A stretch of DNA of 64,000 nt, taken from NCBI RefSeq assembly GCF_019925205.1, contig NC_083562.1:12586001-12650000 (forward strand), given 5' to 3'. Below, one piece after another: positions 48,101-59,219 of the stretch (the first letter of the stretch is position 1; each line of letters opens with the position of its first letter). Below the pieces are notes generated by a model. That model was not told where the DNA came from. It made no database searches and saw only the letters and a program-made list of their open reading frames with translations. The stretch comes from Metopolophium dirhodum (taxonomy: Eukaryota; Arthropoda; Insecta; Hemiptera; Aphididae). The position numbers were made by a program, and so were the translations under genes.

Positions 48101-48231
48101 AAAAATCTCCAATGCCAATACCTGTAACAAATAAAAATAAATAAATAAATACTGAATTATATAAATTAAAAATGTAATTAACTGTCAAATTAATTTTCAT
48201 AGATTATAAAGTCTTTACATAGACAACCTAA

Positions 48232-48394
48232 ACTCTATTCAGAATAAGAGCGGTACCGGGGAACGACAGGTTTTTGTTGGGCACCGGTCAGATGCTTCTA
48301 CCACCAAGTCAACCAACCGGTTTGACATTCGGAATGTAGCCACACCTATGCGTAAAAGTTGGCAGCTTGGTACCTCTGTTATTCTGAAAAGAGT
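48232..48394. mobile_element. MITE family 'T', copy 1
   Basis: ACTCTATTCAGAATAAGAGC followed by GGTACC at the left, and GGTACCTCTGTTATTCTGAA followed by AAGAGT at the right, form imperfect inverted repeats of about 26 bases. Total 163 bases, GC-richer inside. The terminus resembles 49242-49460 (TATACTCTATTCA). Confidence 0.6.
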
Positions 48395-49073
48395 ATAAGA
48401 TTTGTATGTCCAAACTCTAAACTAAGAATGTAATAGTAAAATTTATATTGATCTAAATAAATAAAATATAATAAGTAATAACTGCTACCTAGCTATTACT
48501 TAATACCTAAATTATAATAATTTTTTTGTTACAAGAAATCATATGAATCTTGAAAACATATGCTATCAATATTTTTACACTGTATTAATGTATTCTAATA
48601 CTATAATTATGAATAATTATTGTTTTATTGTTTTATAAATATTATCAGAACTAAAATACCAACTTTAAGCCTACAAATAACTTATATAGTATTTGCTTTT
48701 TAAAACTTCATAACAATAAAAAAATATTGTATTTATTTAGTTTACTTTAATAGTTATCAACAGGTATATGGTCTTGTGCATAATTGTCTGATATTATATT
48801 AGTATCAGGTTTAGTCTCTTAAATTTAATGACACATATATTTACTATTTATTTATGTTTACAGAAATTACATAGATCACAATATTTCAATAAAAAATGTT
48901 AAATATAATAGTTTCTTTTAGTAGTTAGTAATTGAAGGGTTCAGTGCAACAACCAGACAAGTCCACTTTTATAAATTGTTCAGGAGAAGCAAAACAAAAT
49001 TCTTTATCTCATTTACCTTTATGGGTGGGAAATAATTATTTTTGAGATATCTTTGGAAATTAGTAATTAGTAA

Positions 49074-49225
49074 TCAGTGGTGCATCTAGGACTTAGCCCC
49101 CCTGACTAATATTTAGCGCCCCCCAAAAAAATAAACCTTATTGGTAGTTATATGCCCCTTACGGGTTATTTTAAATAAATATTTTTGTAAGGTGGGCTCT
49201 AGCCCGTCCTAGAATTCTTACCCTA
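49074..49225. mobile_element. Possible hAT-like fragment
   Basis: CAGTGGTGCATCTAGGACTT at about 49075 resembles a hAT terminus. Near 49195-49215 GGGCTCTAGCCCGTCCTAGA contains a partial inverted match (CTAGGAC against GTCCTAG). Boundaries are unsure. Confidence 0.35.
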
Positions 49226-49241
49226 GTTGTGCCTATATATA

Positions 49242-49460
49242 TATACTCTATTCAATTTAACTTTACCCACCTTCCCGTATATACATGTTTAGACCCCCTT
49301 GGTCGATTCCAGGTTCTCTGTGATTGATCACCGTTAGTCGGCAATCGAAATTACTCCTCACTTTCAAAGGCTGCCGCAGTATATTGTGGAGAGGGGGACC
49401 TGTGCATCAGTGATCGTTTTACGTTGGCTAAGTGGATAAACATATACTGAACAGAGTATA
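49242..49460. mobile_element. MITE family 'T', copy 2
   Basis: TATACTCTATTCA (49242-49254) and TGAACAGAGTATA (49448-49460) are inverted repeats with one mismatch. The 219-base interior is GC-richer than its surroundings. The terminus is shared with 48232-48394, about 850 bases away. Confidence 0.55.
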
Positions 49461-49575
49461 GAAGCAAATAAATATTATGATAATTTGTAAATACTGAATA
49501 GCCTCCAATAGACTGCGTAGCATTTCAATTGGAAAATAAATATTAAATCAATTAAAACTTACCTACATTTTTCAG

Positions 49576-52500
49576 TTAATAAGATGAATGTATATTGGTT
49601 CCATAATTATTCATGACATCAAATTCATTATTTTTACTTGGTGCACCTAAAGGTGTTATATTCGGTTCCTAAAAATATAATTATATTAATTAATATAAGC
49701 ATATATAATAAGCATCAGCGTACGCAGATATAATTGGCATGGTAGTCTTGGATAATATAAGACTAATAATAATATAAGATTATATTTAATATTTCTTATT
49801 AGATTACAAATTTAAAATTATAAATTATGATACTACAATATAACAGTAACTAGTAGTATTACTCTGCTCACAGGAATGTGTCCTGTACCAAGGAAAAAGG
49901 ATATGTAAGATAAATTAACATCTAATTATCTATTACCCATATTAACGATAATCATTCAAATAACAAGAAAAATTCACTGCTGCAGAGACGTCAAGACTCT
50001 AGAGCCTGCTTTAACTACCTCATACACTTTTGCCACTAAGTAATAAATAATAACCAAAGTTTACCTTATCAATCATTTCTGGAAATATAGTACTTAAATT
50101 GAAGTTTGTTAAAGTGTTCACATTGCTACTGCTGTTATAATAGTTATTTGTGTTCTGGGTAAAATGTTGAACTGGCTTATTGTAACTTGAACTTGTCATG
50201 CTAAATGTTGTAGGTAGAGGTATATAATTTGAAATGTTATGCTTCGTAGTTGTCGGAGGAGTATAGAAATTAGATGGTATTTGATATGAAGATGGTTGTT
50301 TGTCTAAATCATTTATATTCTCATATAGATAATTACTATTGGGTTGATTATAATAATTGCCAAAATTTTCATTGTTATTATAACTTGGTTTTTGGCTTGT
50401 TCTATAACAGGTAGTTTGTTTATTAGTTACATTTTGGTTTTTTGAACCTGATTTTATAATAGAACCATGTTTTTGTTGATGCCTAATTAAAGATTCAGCA
50501 CTGTGATTTGTTGATCTACTAGAATCGTGTGAATATTTTGATCGTACCCAAGATTGATCTTGTTCAAAGGTATTAATCTCAGGGTAATATTGTTTAGTTT
50601 GATTTTGATAATAATCTTTATCTGTTTTCTGATTTTGGTACACACAACAATAATCCTTAGCACAATTTCTACCTTTTCGTTTATCATTTGACTTGGGTTG
50701 TTCTACTAACTGACTGACGGATAGGAAATTTGAATTAACAGAACGAGATTTATAATTGAGCATATTTTGCTCACTACTTGTAACAGGGATTGTATTGTCA
50801 CTTTTTTTGTTGCATTCATAAACTCTTTGATCAAATGGAGTATTAGAACCTGTATTAATATTCAAAGCTAAATCTCCTACTAGAGTCGGTAATGTTGAAG
50901 GCATATTAGTATCCAAATGAGGTAATAAAGGGATAGTTTTAGATGGTGACCATGAATATGTTTGTTTAGGTTCAGGCTGTAAATCAAATGACATATCAAA
51001 ATTGTTTTTCTTTTGATAGCTATAGTCATCTTTTTTTGCATAAGAATTTTGACAGCCTTTATCTGTCATCCAGTTAACTGGAACACTCTTTTCATTTTGT
51101 TTCTTTTTCTGTTTTGGTTTGTGTGGCCAAACTTCTTGATAATTTTCAGTATCAATATATGTAGTTGTATTAGTTGAATTTACTGTATTTAGGTCATATG
51201 GTACTACATAAGGAACATTGTTTACAAATGCTGTAGATGTAGATTTATCAGTCTTTTTAATATTTTTATTAAGATTTTTATCAAACGAATTATAACTAGT
51301 ATACCGCCAAAGATCAGAATTTGATTGAGTGGTTCTATAATAAGAAGAAATATCATTATAAGATGTCTTATGGTAAGTGGAAGCAGTTGGTTGAGGTGGA
51401 GGTATTGGTTTTAATTTTTTAACCTCTTTATAACCATAGTGTTGATCATTCTTTTTACCAATGTCTATATATCCATCATTATAGAATGGTTTGACGTTAA
51501 AACCAAATTGATCTTTCATTTTATCTTTATTTTGATCTTTTTCACAATCATCGTCATTTTTCTGGAATAATTCTGTAGCTGGAGATTCCAAGTTACCAAT
51601 TTGCAATATTGTTGTGGGTGTAGCTGAATGCATTTCCGTTTGTTCAGATTCATTTAATATATTAGTGTTTTTTGAAGTTGAAACCAGGGGAAATGAAAGA
51701 AGAAAAGCTTCTGTCGGAGACATGGAGTCTGCGTGATGTCCTCCGACTGGCCCCTGAAGAGAACTAAACAAATCTGTAGAAAAATCTGTATTTGGTATTG
51801 GTAACCGTATGTCATCAAAACAAGAGATAATGTTTTTTGCTGTTTCTATAGATTTTCTTTGATTTTCTTCCGTTAATATACTTAATGGATTAACAATAGT
51901 AGATGTAGTTTGAGCCGTTGATAAACACTCTGGCGAATTAGTTGTTATTTTATTATCTGTTTCAATGGATTTTAATGTATTTTTATTTCCATCACAAATC
52001 GTCATATTTGTTACAATTTCCTCTCTTTCAATAGATTTTTCATTTTTATCTTGATTGATGTCCTTCACTATAGCTTCAATTGTGTGACTTGTTGTTGTAC
52101 CTCTATTATCATTTGATTTTACTGGTTCTGTACACCTAAGTTTATCACTTTCTTCTATTTTATTTTTGTTTATGTTTTTTTCAACTTTTTGTATATTATT
52201 GGATTCATTTTTATTTTCAGATTTACTATTTAGCTTTTTATTGTTAGTTATTTCTACTTTACTATCTTTCAAAAAATTAGTTTCTTTTAATAATCTGTTG
52301 TATGTTACTAATGATGGTATAGGTCTCTTGTTCATAGATGTAGTAATTGTTCCATCATTCTTTTTAGGAGCAATTAATATCTCTGAACTTTTATAATCGG
52401 GTAACAAAAGTATTTTGGGTATATCAAATATGATCTGTGACTGAGGTATAATAGGTGCAGTATCAATTTTGATCAAATGTCCATTGGGTAAAATAAATGT

Positions 52501-53127
52501 AGGGTTAGTTGAAGTTAAAACTGGTATATTAACAGGTTTAGTAGCTAAAGTAATAGGCCTTACTTTTTGAGCTAATTTTTGTTTGTTTTTAAACTTCTTT
52601 ATATTACTATTTCTGATACCAGTGTCTTTTTTAGGTTTAGTTTTTGATCTATTTTGAATACTCATCTTTTTAATAGATCTATCTTTTGGTACTTTAATTT
52701 TTGATTCTTTTAAAGTGGATATTAGGTTTTTGATTCTTGTGCATAAATGGGATACTTTATTTTGTAAGCGAATTAATTCCTTTCCTAAGATAAGAAAATA
52801 TAATTTAGATTTAAGATGAATAACATATTTACAAGTATAGTTGCAAAAAATCTTACTTACTATGCATACTTGATGTCTTCAGCTTTTCATTTTGTAAAAC
52901 ACGAATTAAATCTATTGCATGGTTAATAATGTCAGCCTTACCTAATGAAGCATTAGAGTCTGATGGTGGAAGAACAGTTCGCAATTCTTCAAAACTTACA
53001 TTCAAACGATCTCTGCGTTCTTTTTCATATACTCGATTTTTACTATAAAAAAAAAAAACACTTAAAATAATTATTCTGATAAAAGATGAATAATAAATAC
53101 ATACGATGGTGCTTTTTTACCACCCAT
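49576..53127 (-). CDS. Large basic helix-loop-helix protein, subfamily not assigned
   Basis: Predicted nuclear transcription factor. Four minus-strand exons join in frame: 53127-53105, 53042-52861, 52784-50065 and 49668-49576, giving 1005 aa. The start is MGGKKAPSKNRVYEKERRDR; residues 9-57 form a basic region (EKERRDRL, with the Glu and Arg pair used for E-box contact), helix 1 (VSFEELRTVL), loop and helix 2 (KADIINHAIDLIRVLQ). Residues 58-85 continue as a leucine-spaced helix (NEKLKTSSMHRKELIRLQNK) that could act as a zipper. The rest is low-complexity, rich in Asn, Ser, Thr, Lys and Tyr, almost all in one 2.7-kb exon. The terminal exon (EPNITPLGAPSKNNEF ... HSSY) is inferred from GATAAG|GTAAAC at 50065 and TTTTTAG at 49669. 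Without splicing the frame would stop at 50020. There is no PAS or Orange domain. I do not recognise the orthologue. Confidence 0.8.
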
Positions 53128-53465
53128 TATATAGTAATAAAAATCCTTGAAACTAAAAATTAAATTTATTTATTAAACAGAAAATATTAAATATCAATTA
53201 ACACTTAAAAACGTAAGTCTTGGCTGATTATGCATTAAACTATAAGATTTATTGTTTAATAATTTACAATTTTGAAACTTCAATAAATAACTTGTATTTA
53301 TAATTATTCAAAACTTCAAAATTAATAACACGAGACAGAAACACACTAAGTATACTACAGAGTAATAAATAATAAGCTACCCATAACTACTATAGCCTAA
53401 ACTCTATAGGATAATAGTATATTAATATTAATAAATAATAATTATTATTATTAATTTTTATAACA

Positions 53466-53520
53466 GTGATAAGTACTATCTATAACCGTGAAGGCGTAGA
53501 ATGTAGATAGTACTTATCAC
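53466..53520. repeat. Perfect 17-bp inverted repeat upstream of the bHLH gene
   Basis: GTGATAAGTACTATCTA (53466-53482) is mirrored at 53504-53520, with a 21-base loop that includes ccgtgaaggcg. It lies about 340 bases upstream of the bHLH start codon. Confidence 0.75.
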
Positions 53521-53544
53521 TTTAATAAATAATATATTTTACAC

Positions 53545-53650
53545 CACGATTAAAGATATACAGATACATATTAGTATTTCATATGTATATGAAAATTAAA
53601 AAAAAAATAAAAATAAAAATATATACATATTAAGTATATCTTTAATCGTG
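53545..53650. repeat. 17-bp inverted repeat adjoining the previous hairpin
   Basis: CACGATTAAAGATATAC (53545-53561) is mirrored by GTATATCTTTAATCGTG (53634-53650). The pairing continues imperfectly outside (tttacac / gtttaca-like). The two hairpins are only 24 bases apart, suggesting small foldback elements or a structured promoter region. Confidence 0.7.
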
Positions 53651-53689
53651 TTTTACACTTTGCAGCTCATATTGTTCTATGATATGATC

Positions 53690-53960
53690 TAAGATTAACA
53701 CAGATACCTACATGAAAATATTTAAATAATAATTTATAATATATCTGGTGTTTATTGAGGGCGTCGAGGTCCAATATATTTAGTATAGGCCCTTTTCCTA
53801 AAATATCATGGAAGAATACCACGGTATTCAACTCGGCCTCATTGGAAAATGTTGGTGAAGGTACTCCTTGGAGTATGTACTCAACTAAATGTAAAACAAA
53901 ATCGAGAAGTTCAAACATTTTGAAAAAATCGATTGCAAATGGTAGAACATTACTATAAAA
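53690..53960 (-). other. Exon-like open frame of unknown identity
   Basis: On the minus strand a strong acceptor (pyrimidine-rich tract ending CCGTTTTATAG at about 53957) is followed by an open frame: NVLPFAIDFFKMFELLDFVL, then EYILQGVPSPTFSNEAELNT, VVFFHDILGKGPILNILDLD and ALNKHQ. Its residue composition is more protein-like than neighbouring chance frames. A possible donor (CATGTAG|GTATCT) lies near 53703. No partner exon or family was found. It may be a transposon-derived or lost-gene fragment. The plus frame 53755-53958 is its antisense. Confidence 0.35.
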
Positions 53961-54141
53961 CGGTAAGAGATAGTACAAAAGACACAAGAGATAATGTTGA
54001 TTCTTGTAACGACTAACGATTTACATAAACATAATGTGAAAATGCAATAGGTATACCGAAGTAAAATTTAAGACATAATACGATAAAACTGTGTACCTAG
54101 GTACCTACTGTATTTGTATTTGTATTTTATATTTTGTATAC

Positions 54142-54796
54142 GGGAGCGGACTGGCCCACTGGCCTACTGTCCTATAGGATAGTAAGCCCTTGTACTATCA
54201 GGGCATGGGGTCCTTCATTAATAAGCTCCAATAAGGGACCATAATTAAGAGATAGCCCTTGGCAGAAGGATGCTGCATGTTAAATCTTTATTATCCTCAA
54301 CTGTAATTTCTGAATTTTATAATAGAATACCATAAATTGATACTCCTTGATAATATATTGTATTATTGGTGTAGTGTATTTACAGTTGGCATTGTGAATG
54401 GTATCATTTATGGTAGATACCTATTAGAATATGTATTCAAAAATTGTTGAGTTTAATAGAATTCACCGTTATTAAGGAATACAATATAGGAAATTAGAAT
54501 AAGAATAATAAATTGGGGAATAAGAATTGTATGCAAAACTATGAATACCAATTTACATAATATGGTCTATGGATTAGGTTATTTATAAATTAAAACAAAC
54601 TTAATCATAATAAACATTAAAAACAGGAGTTGTTTTAAATTAATATTGTTAAAAAAAATGTTATGTATACAAAACTAATTTATAAATAACTTTCCACGGA
54701 CTGTGTTTAACAAAAAATAAACTGATTGCTCTTCTGAATTTTGTCTTTTATAATCGTTGGTCAATAGGCTGTTACAGGCCCAGTTCGCCCCTGCAG
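54142..54796. mobile_element. Element with GGCGGACTGGGCC-type ends
   Basis: Left end GGAGCGGACTGGCCCACTGG (about 54143). Right end, in reverse, AGGGGCGAACTGGGCCTGTA (about 54775-54794). These are imperfect inverted repeats; the roughly 650-base interior has no coding. One end of the same kind is seen at 15755-15803. Confidence 0.5.
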
Positions 54797-54824
54797 TGAG
54801 TTTGTATACTAAATATGAAAATAT

Positions 54825-55385
54825 GAAAAAAGCACTCTTAATTTTTTTTTACAAGCATTTAAATTTAAAAGTTCAAATCTTGACAAAATACGTAAAAATG
54901 ACTAAAATCTGCAAATTATTTTAAGTTAAAAATTCATAAAAATTTTTTTTAAATCTATAAAGTTTGAAAATGTGTTATAAGATTCCTCATAAGTTTGTCA
55001 ATTTTTAACAAAAAAAAATGTATACAAGAAATTCAAAGTAAATTTTTATGAGCGTTTGAAGAATTTTTACAACATTGGGATTATCGCTCGATTGTAGCGT
55101 TTTTCTTTTATTAAACATTTATTTATTCTTTCTTATTTAATTTAAAACAAAGTTAATAAAATAGGCAGTTAAAATAAATTACTTTCTTCACAATAATATA
55201 ATAATAATACTATACTAATATCATAGACTGACTGACCGTATTCGCCCAGAATCGTTTTTCTTATACAAATACAATTATATTATATCATTGAATTCAAATT
55301 TAACACCATCCATTACAGAGACCCACCTGTAACCTACTGTACAGGCGTACAGCAGAGCGACACCAACTTGCCCAACTTTTTTTTT
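54825..55385 (-). mobile_element. Interspersed element 'A', reverse copy (left arm of inverted pair)
   Basis: 54825-55100 matches the 4490-4700 modules in reverse. 55225-55380 matches the head (GTCGGTGTCGC-type start, GTACAGTAGGTTACAGGTGG, GAAAAACGATTCTG) in reverse. It faces the forward copy beginning at about 55475. Confidence 0.75.
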
Positions 55386-55474
55386 ATTAAATATTTTCTA
55401 ACGTGTAATATTTTTACACAAAGCCAATTTCCAAGAAAGTAATTTTGATTTTTGGTGTAACTAACTTTTAAAAA

Positions 55475-57012
55475 AAAAGTTGGGTAAGTGGTTATCACTC
55501 TGATGTACAGTAAGTTACAAGTGGGTTACTGTAATTGATTGTGTTAAATTTAAATTCAAAGATATAATATCTTAGTCCTATAAGAAAAACGATTCTGAGC
55601 GATGTCGATCAGTCAGCCTATGATATTACCCAGTATATAATATGATGATATTATTGGGAATAAAGTAATTTATATATAACCTATTTACGTGGAGCCTTGT
55701 TTTCAATTTTCAATCCTCAGCTATAAAAGTTGAACATCTTATACATTTTTAACTAAAAAATAAATATTAAATTATAAATTTGAGAAATTTTGTCAACATT
55801 TGAACTTAAAATGCTTATAAAAAAAATTGTGCCTATGTATTTTTAATATTTTTCAACTGCTAACGTAACAATAAATCAGGAACCTTTTTTAATTTTTCAC
55901 GCTTTTTGATCCAACAAATTAAAATTTATCGATATTTATAGAAAAACGAAAATTTTAATTTAAAATTTGAAATAGACCCCTTAACAGCTCAAAATAAGTC
56001 AAAATATTTTGAAAATTTTATTATGTATAGAATATAAAAATATAATTTATTTTCAGTTATTTGTTTTTTAATTACAACAAAATAAGAAAATCGTTACATA
56101 AGAAATCGAGTGAATATCAAATGTTGTAAAAATATGAATTTCAAACCCTCATAAAAATTTAATTTGACTTTCTTGTGGATATTTTTTTTTTGATAAAGGT
56201 AGACAAACTTATGGATAATCTTGTATTACATTTTCAAATCTCAGATTTAAAAAGAAAAATTTTTATGAATTCTCAACTCAAAATAATTTGCTAATTTTCG
56301 TGATTTTTCCGTATTTTGTCAAGATTTGAACTTTAAATGCTTATAAATAAAAACTGTGACTAAGGATTTTTAATTTTTTTCATCTGCTTTTGAAAAAATA
56401 ACCTAGGAGCCTTCTATTAAATTTTCAAGCAATTAAATTTACCCAACAGATAAAATTGTATGATATTTATAGAAAAAAAAACTAAAAAAAATGGAAACTG
56501 AAAATGTCCGTAAACAGCTCAAAATAAGTCAAAATATTTGTAAAATGTTATGGCGTATAGAAAATGCTAATATAAACATTCAGTCAAAATTTCATGTACC
56601 TACGGTCATTTGTTTTAGAGTTGCACCAAAAACCAAAATCGATTTTCTCGAAAACAAATTTTGCGTAAAAATTCCCGTTTTTTCTTAATTTTCTTTTGTT
56701 TTTCACGTCGCGTTTGAAAACTACTGAGAAATTGTTTCTTTTGACTCCCCAAAGTACCAACTAGATTCATTTTCCTATCAAAAAAGGTACTGTTGAAGAA
56801 AATCCAAGCACTTTTACTGTCCTAAAAGGTGATGACAGACACAAAAAAAAAAAACACGTATCATTGTAAAATCAATTCATTCATCGCTTCGCTCAGAATC
56901 TAAAAACACACATCATTATAAAATCAATACATTCATCGCTTCGCTCAGAATCTAAAACATAATATATAATTGTCAAACCAATACATTCTATGCTCTGTTC
57001 AGAATCTAATTG
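55475..57012 (+). mobile_element. Interspersed element 'A', forward copy with triplicated tail
   Basis: Starts AGTTGGGTAAGTGGTTATCA and follows the same module order as 3809-5279 (head block, TTACGTGGAGCCTTGTTTTC, TTGAACTTAAAATGCTTAT, AAACCAAAATCGATTTTCTC, tail). The tail module CATTGTAAAATCAATtcatt ... CGCTCAGAATCTAAAA occurs three times between about 56855 and 57010, the last one diverged. The frame at 56491-56688 is internal to the element and corresponds to the frame on the other strand at 20058-20339, so it is not a gene. Confidence 0.8.
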
Positions 57013-57340
57013 GTTATTGTGGCCGCTTCAAATTATCCATCTGGAAAATTTTACCAATTTATTCACCTCTGGATGTGTGACTCACAAAGTTTCGAATGAA
57101 AATTTTAAGAGGCGTCATTGTTACCATGAAAATAATATTTCATATTATAATAAACTAATGACGCCAAATTGCCTACACAATACGCCGTCTGAGATTTATA
57201 TAATTAAATTAAGAATGTAAAAGTACAAAATATATAGGTAAACATTAAAATATTAAACCCTAAGGTTTGACGTAAAACATTTATTTATTGTATACCTATA
57301 CAATTATACAATATACAGTATAAAAAACATTTTAAAAAAC

Positions 57341-57545
57341 TTACTTTAACGTAACATCAATATATTTGGGAGCACACGAATTTATTGCAGCCTTCCGGGG
57401 ATTTCGGAAGCAATTCGAGTACACTATAGTGCACCTAAAACGTGTCTCGAATTGCCACCCAATGCCTATCCCCGTGGCTGATAATAATAAATAATTATTT
57501 TTTCTTGCGTTAATCAATTCCAAGCAAATATGCAATTATTAATAT
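57341..57545 (-). other. CpG-richer segment with splice donor, possible leader exon
   Basis: On the minus strand a 64-codon frame (57535-57341) ends next to a consensus donor, TTAAA|GTAAGTTT. The segment contains GCAATTCGAG and CTCGAATTGC as an inverted pair. It lies 4.2 kb upstream of the bHLH start codon on the same strand and could be a leader exon of that gene, or a transposon fragment. No partner acceptor was identified. Confidence 0.25.
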
Positions 57546-58822
57546 GCAGTTATAATGTTAATATTATAAACAGCGTGTTAACCACCCTAAAATAACTAGT
57601 TCAATCTATCATCTAAACATTCCTTGAATCGTCACAATTGTTTGATTTTTTAAGTCTCAGCCATTTTGCCATATATACTCAGATTTTTATATTTAACAGC
57701 CGTTATCCGTGGCGTCTATTCTAATAGTCTCCCGAGATTCCACATAGCATGTGTGTAAAATTTGGTGTCAATTAGTAAAAAACTGTGGATTTACATATAT
57801 GCGTCATTTAAATAAGGTATCTCTACTACTAAAAATACCTGTATTCTAGCTGACTATCAGCTATTAAAATGTAAATCCATCTATCCGTTGCTTCAGTTGA
57901 AATATTTTCAATTATTTTTTTTTAATTTATATAAATCTTAACTATATACACTTCACCTCTAATACATTTGCAATATGCTATAGGTACATGATGTTATTTA
58001 ATTTTACATTTATATAAGATAGATGTATTACCCCAAATTTTGTTTTATATAACACTGTAAGCCCGTGTTCCTTAAATGGAATGTTGGTCTTTTTTCAAAA
58101 AGTCTCCCAGATTAATGTATTTTAAACGGAAGCCAGCAGGAAAGAGCGGTACTGTTTAATAAAGTCAATATAATAGTTGTAGCCCGTATGGCTCCCCACC
58201 CTATGCGTATTTAGACAGCTTGTTCATTTATTATTATGTTTCAACGCATGTGTTCGCCATAGCCTTCATGAGAGTTAGTTACTATACAGTACTCTCACTA
58301 TACAGTATACGTACTCTCGTTTTTCAATGTACTTTTTCTTATTTGGTTTTTGTTTATTTTTTGTCTACCAATTGAAGTTCTGAAATGCTGGTATTTTATT
58401 TAAATTGGCGATTAGTATAATATATATAAGTGATGTCTGCAGATAGCAGTGTTGTAAAATTATATAAAAGGGGCGCTATTAATAATAACAATAGGGATCA
58501 CAAATTTAGTATATTATGCAGTGTTCTTCAAAAATAATTGTTAATAATTTTATTAGGTTTACGTAGCAAATATTTGTGTTACTATAGGTTATAATATACA
58601 TAAACTATAAAAAGTAAAATTATTTTTATTTATAAAAATGTGAAGTACATCCGAAACTAGTTTTAATCAGATTTAAAATTTACTATATAACTTATATAGG
58701 TATATTATTTATTTAACTTTACATAGTTTTGCTGACGATTCACTTTCTTTTCCACGATATACCAGTTAAAATGTATAAGAATCAAAATTCGTACGGATAT
58801 TTTTGAGTTATTCAATTTTATG
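57546..58822. other. Intergenic, no gene supported
   Basis: AT-rich with small GC-richer debris at 58060-58215 (agcggtactg, gtagcccgtatggctccccacc). No coding exon was recognised. Confidence 0.4.
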
Positions 58823-58987
58823 CAGTGGTGGATCCAGGGGGAAAGGGGAATTTGCCCCTCCCAATCACCGTATTTTCCCTTTGTTTTACTCTATGTTCAG
58901 CCAATTTTGTAGCTAATGTTTTTACTTTTTGTACTTTTTTCCCCTCATGTACCTACCTCCTAAAATTGAGCCCTGGATCCGCCACTG
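58823..58987. mobile_element. hAT-type MITE, 165 bp
   Basis: Left CAGTGGTGGATCCAGGG, right CCCTGGATCCGCCACTG: 17-base inverted repeats with one mismatch. The flanks ATTTTATG (58815-58822) and ATTTTATA (58988-58995) agree at 7 of 8 positions, the 8-bp target duplication typical of hAT elements. The interior is noncoding. Confidence 0.85.
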
Positions 58988-59219
58988 ATTTTATATTCTA
59001 AAGTCTAAGGATTAAGGATAAAAGGTCCATGGTATAATAGGTTTATAAGATATGGGGATTTGAAAAGTGTAGTCATTAATATAAATTTATCAATATTATA
59101 ATAATTTGTAAAATGGCCCAAGTATGATAAATACTAGGTTCAGTTTTACGTCTATTTTATATTTATGTAAATCCATTTTTAAGGACTAGGTATATTATCC
59201 TTCAAACATTTTAATAACT

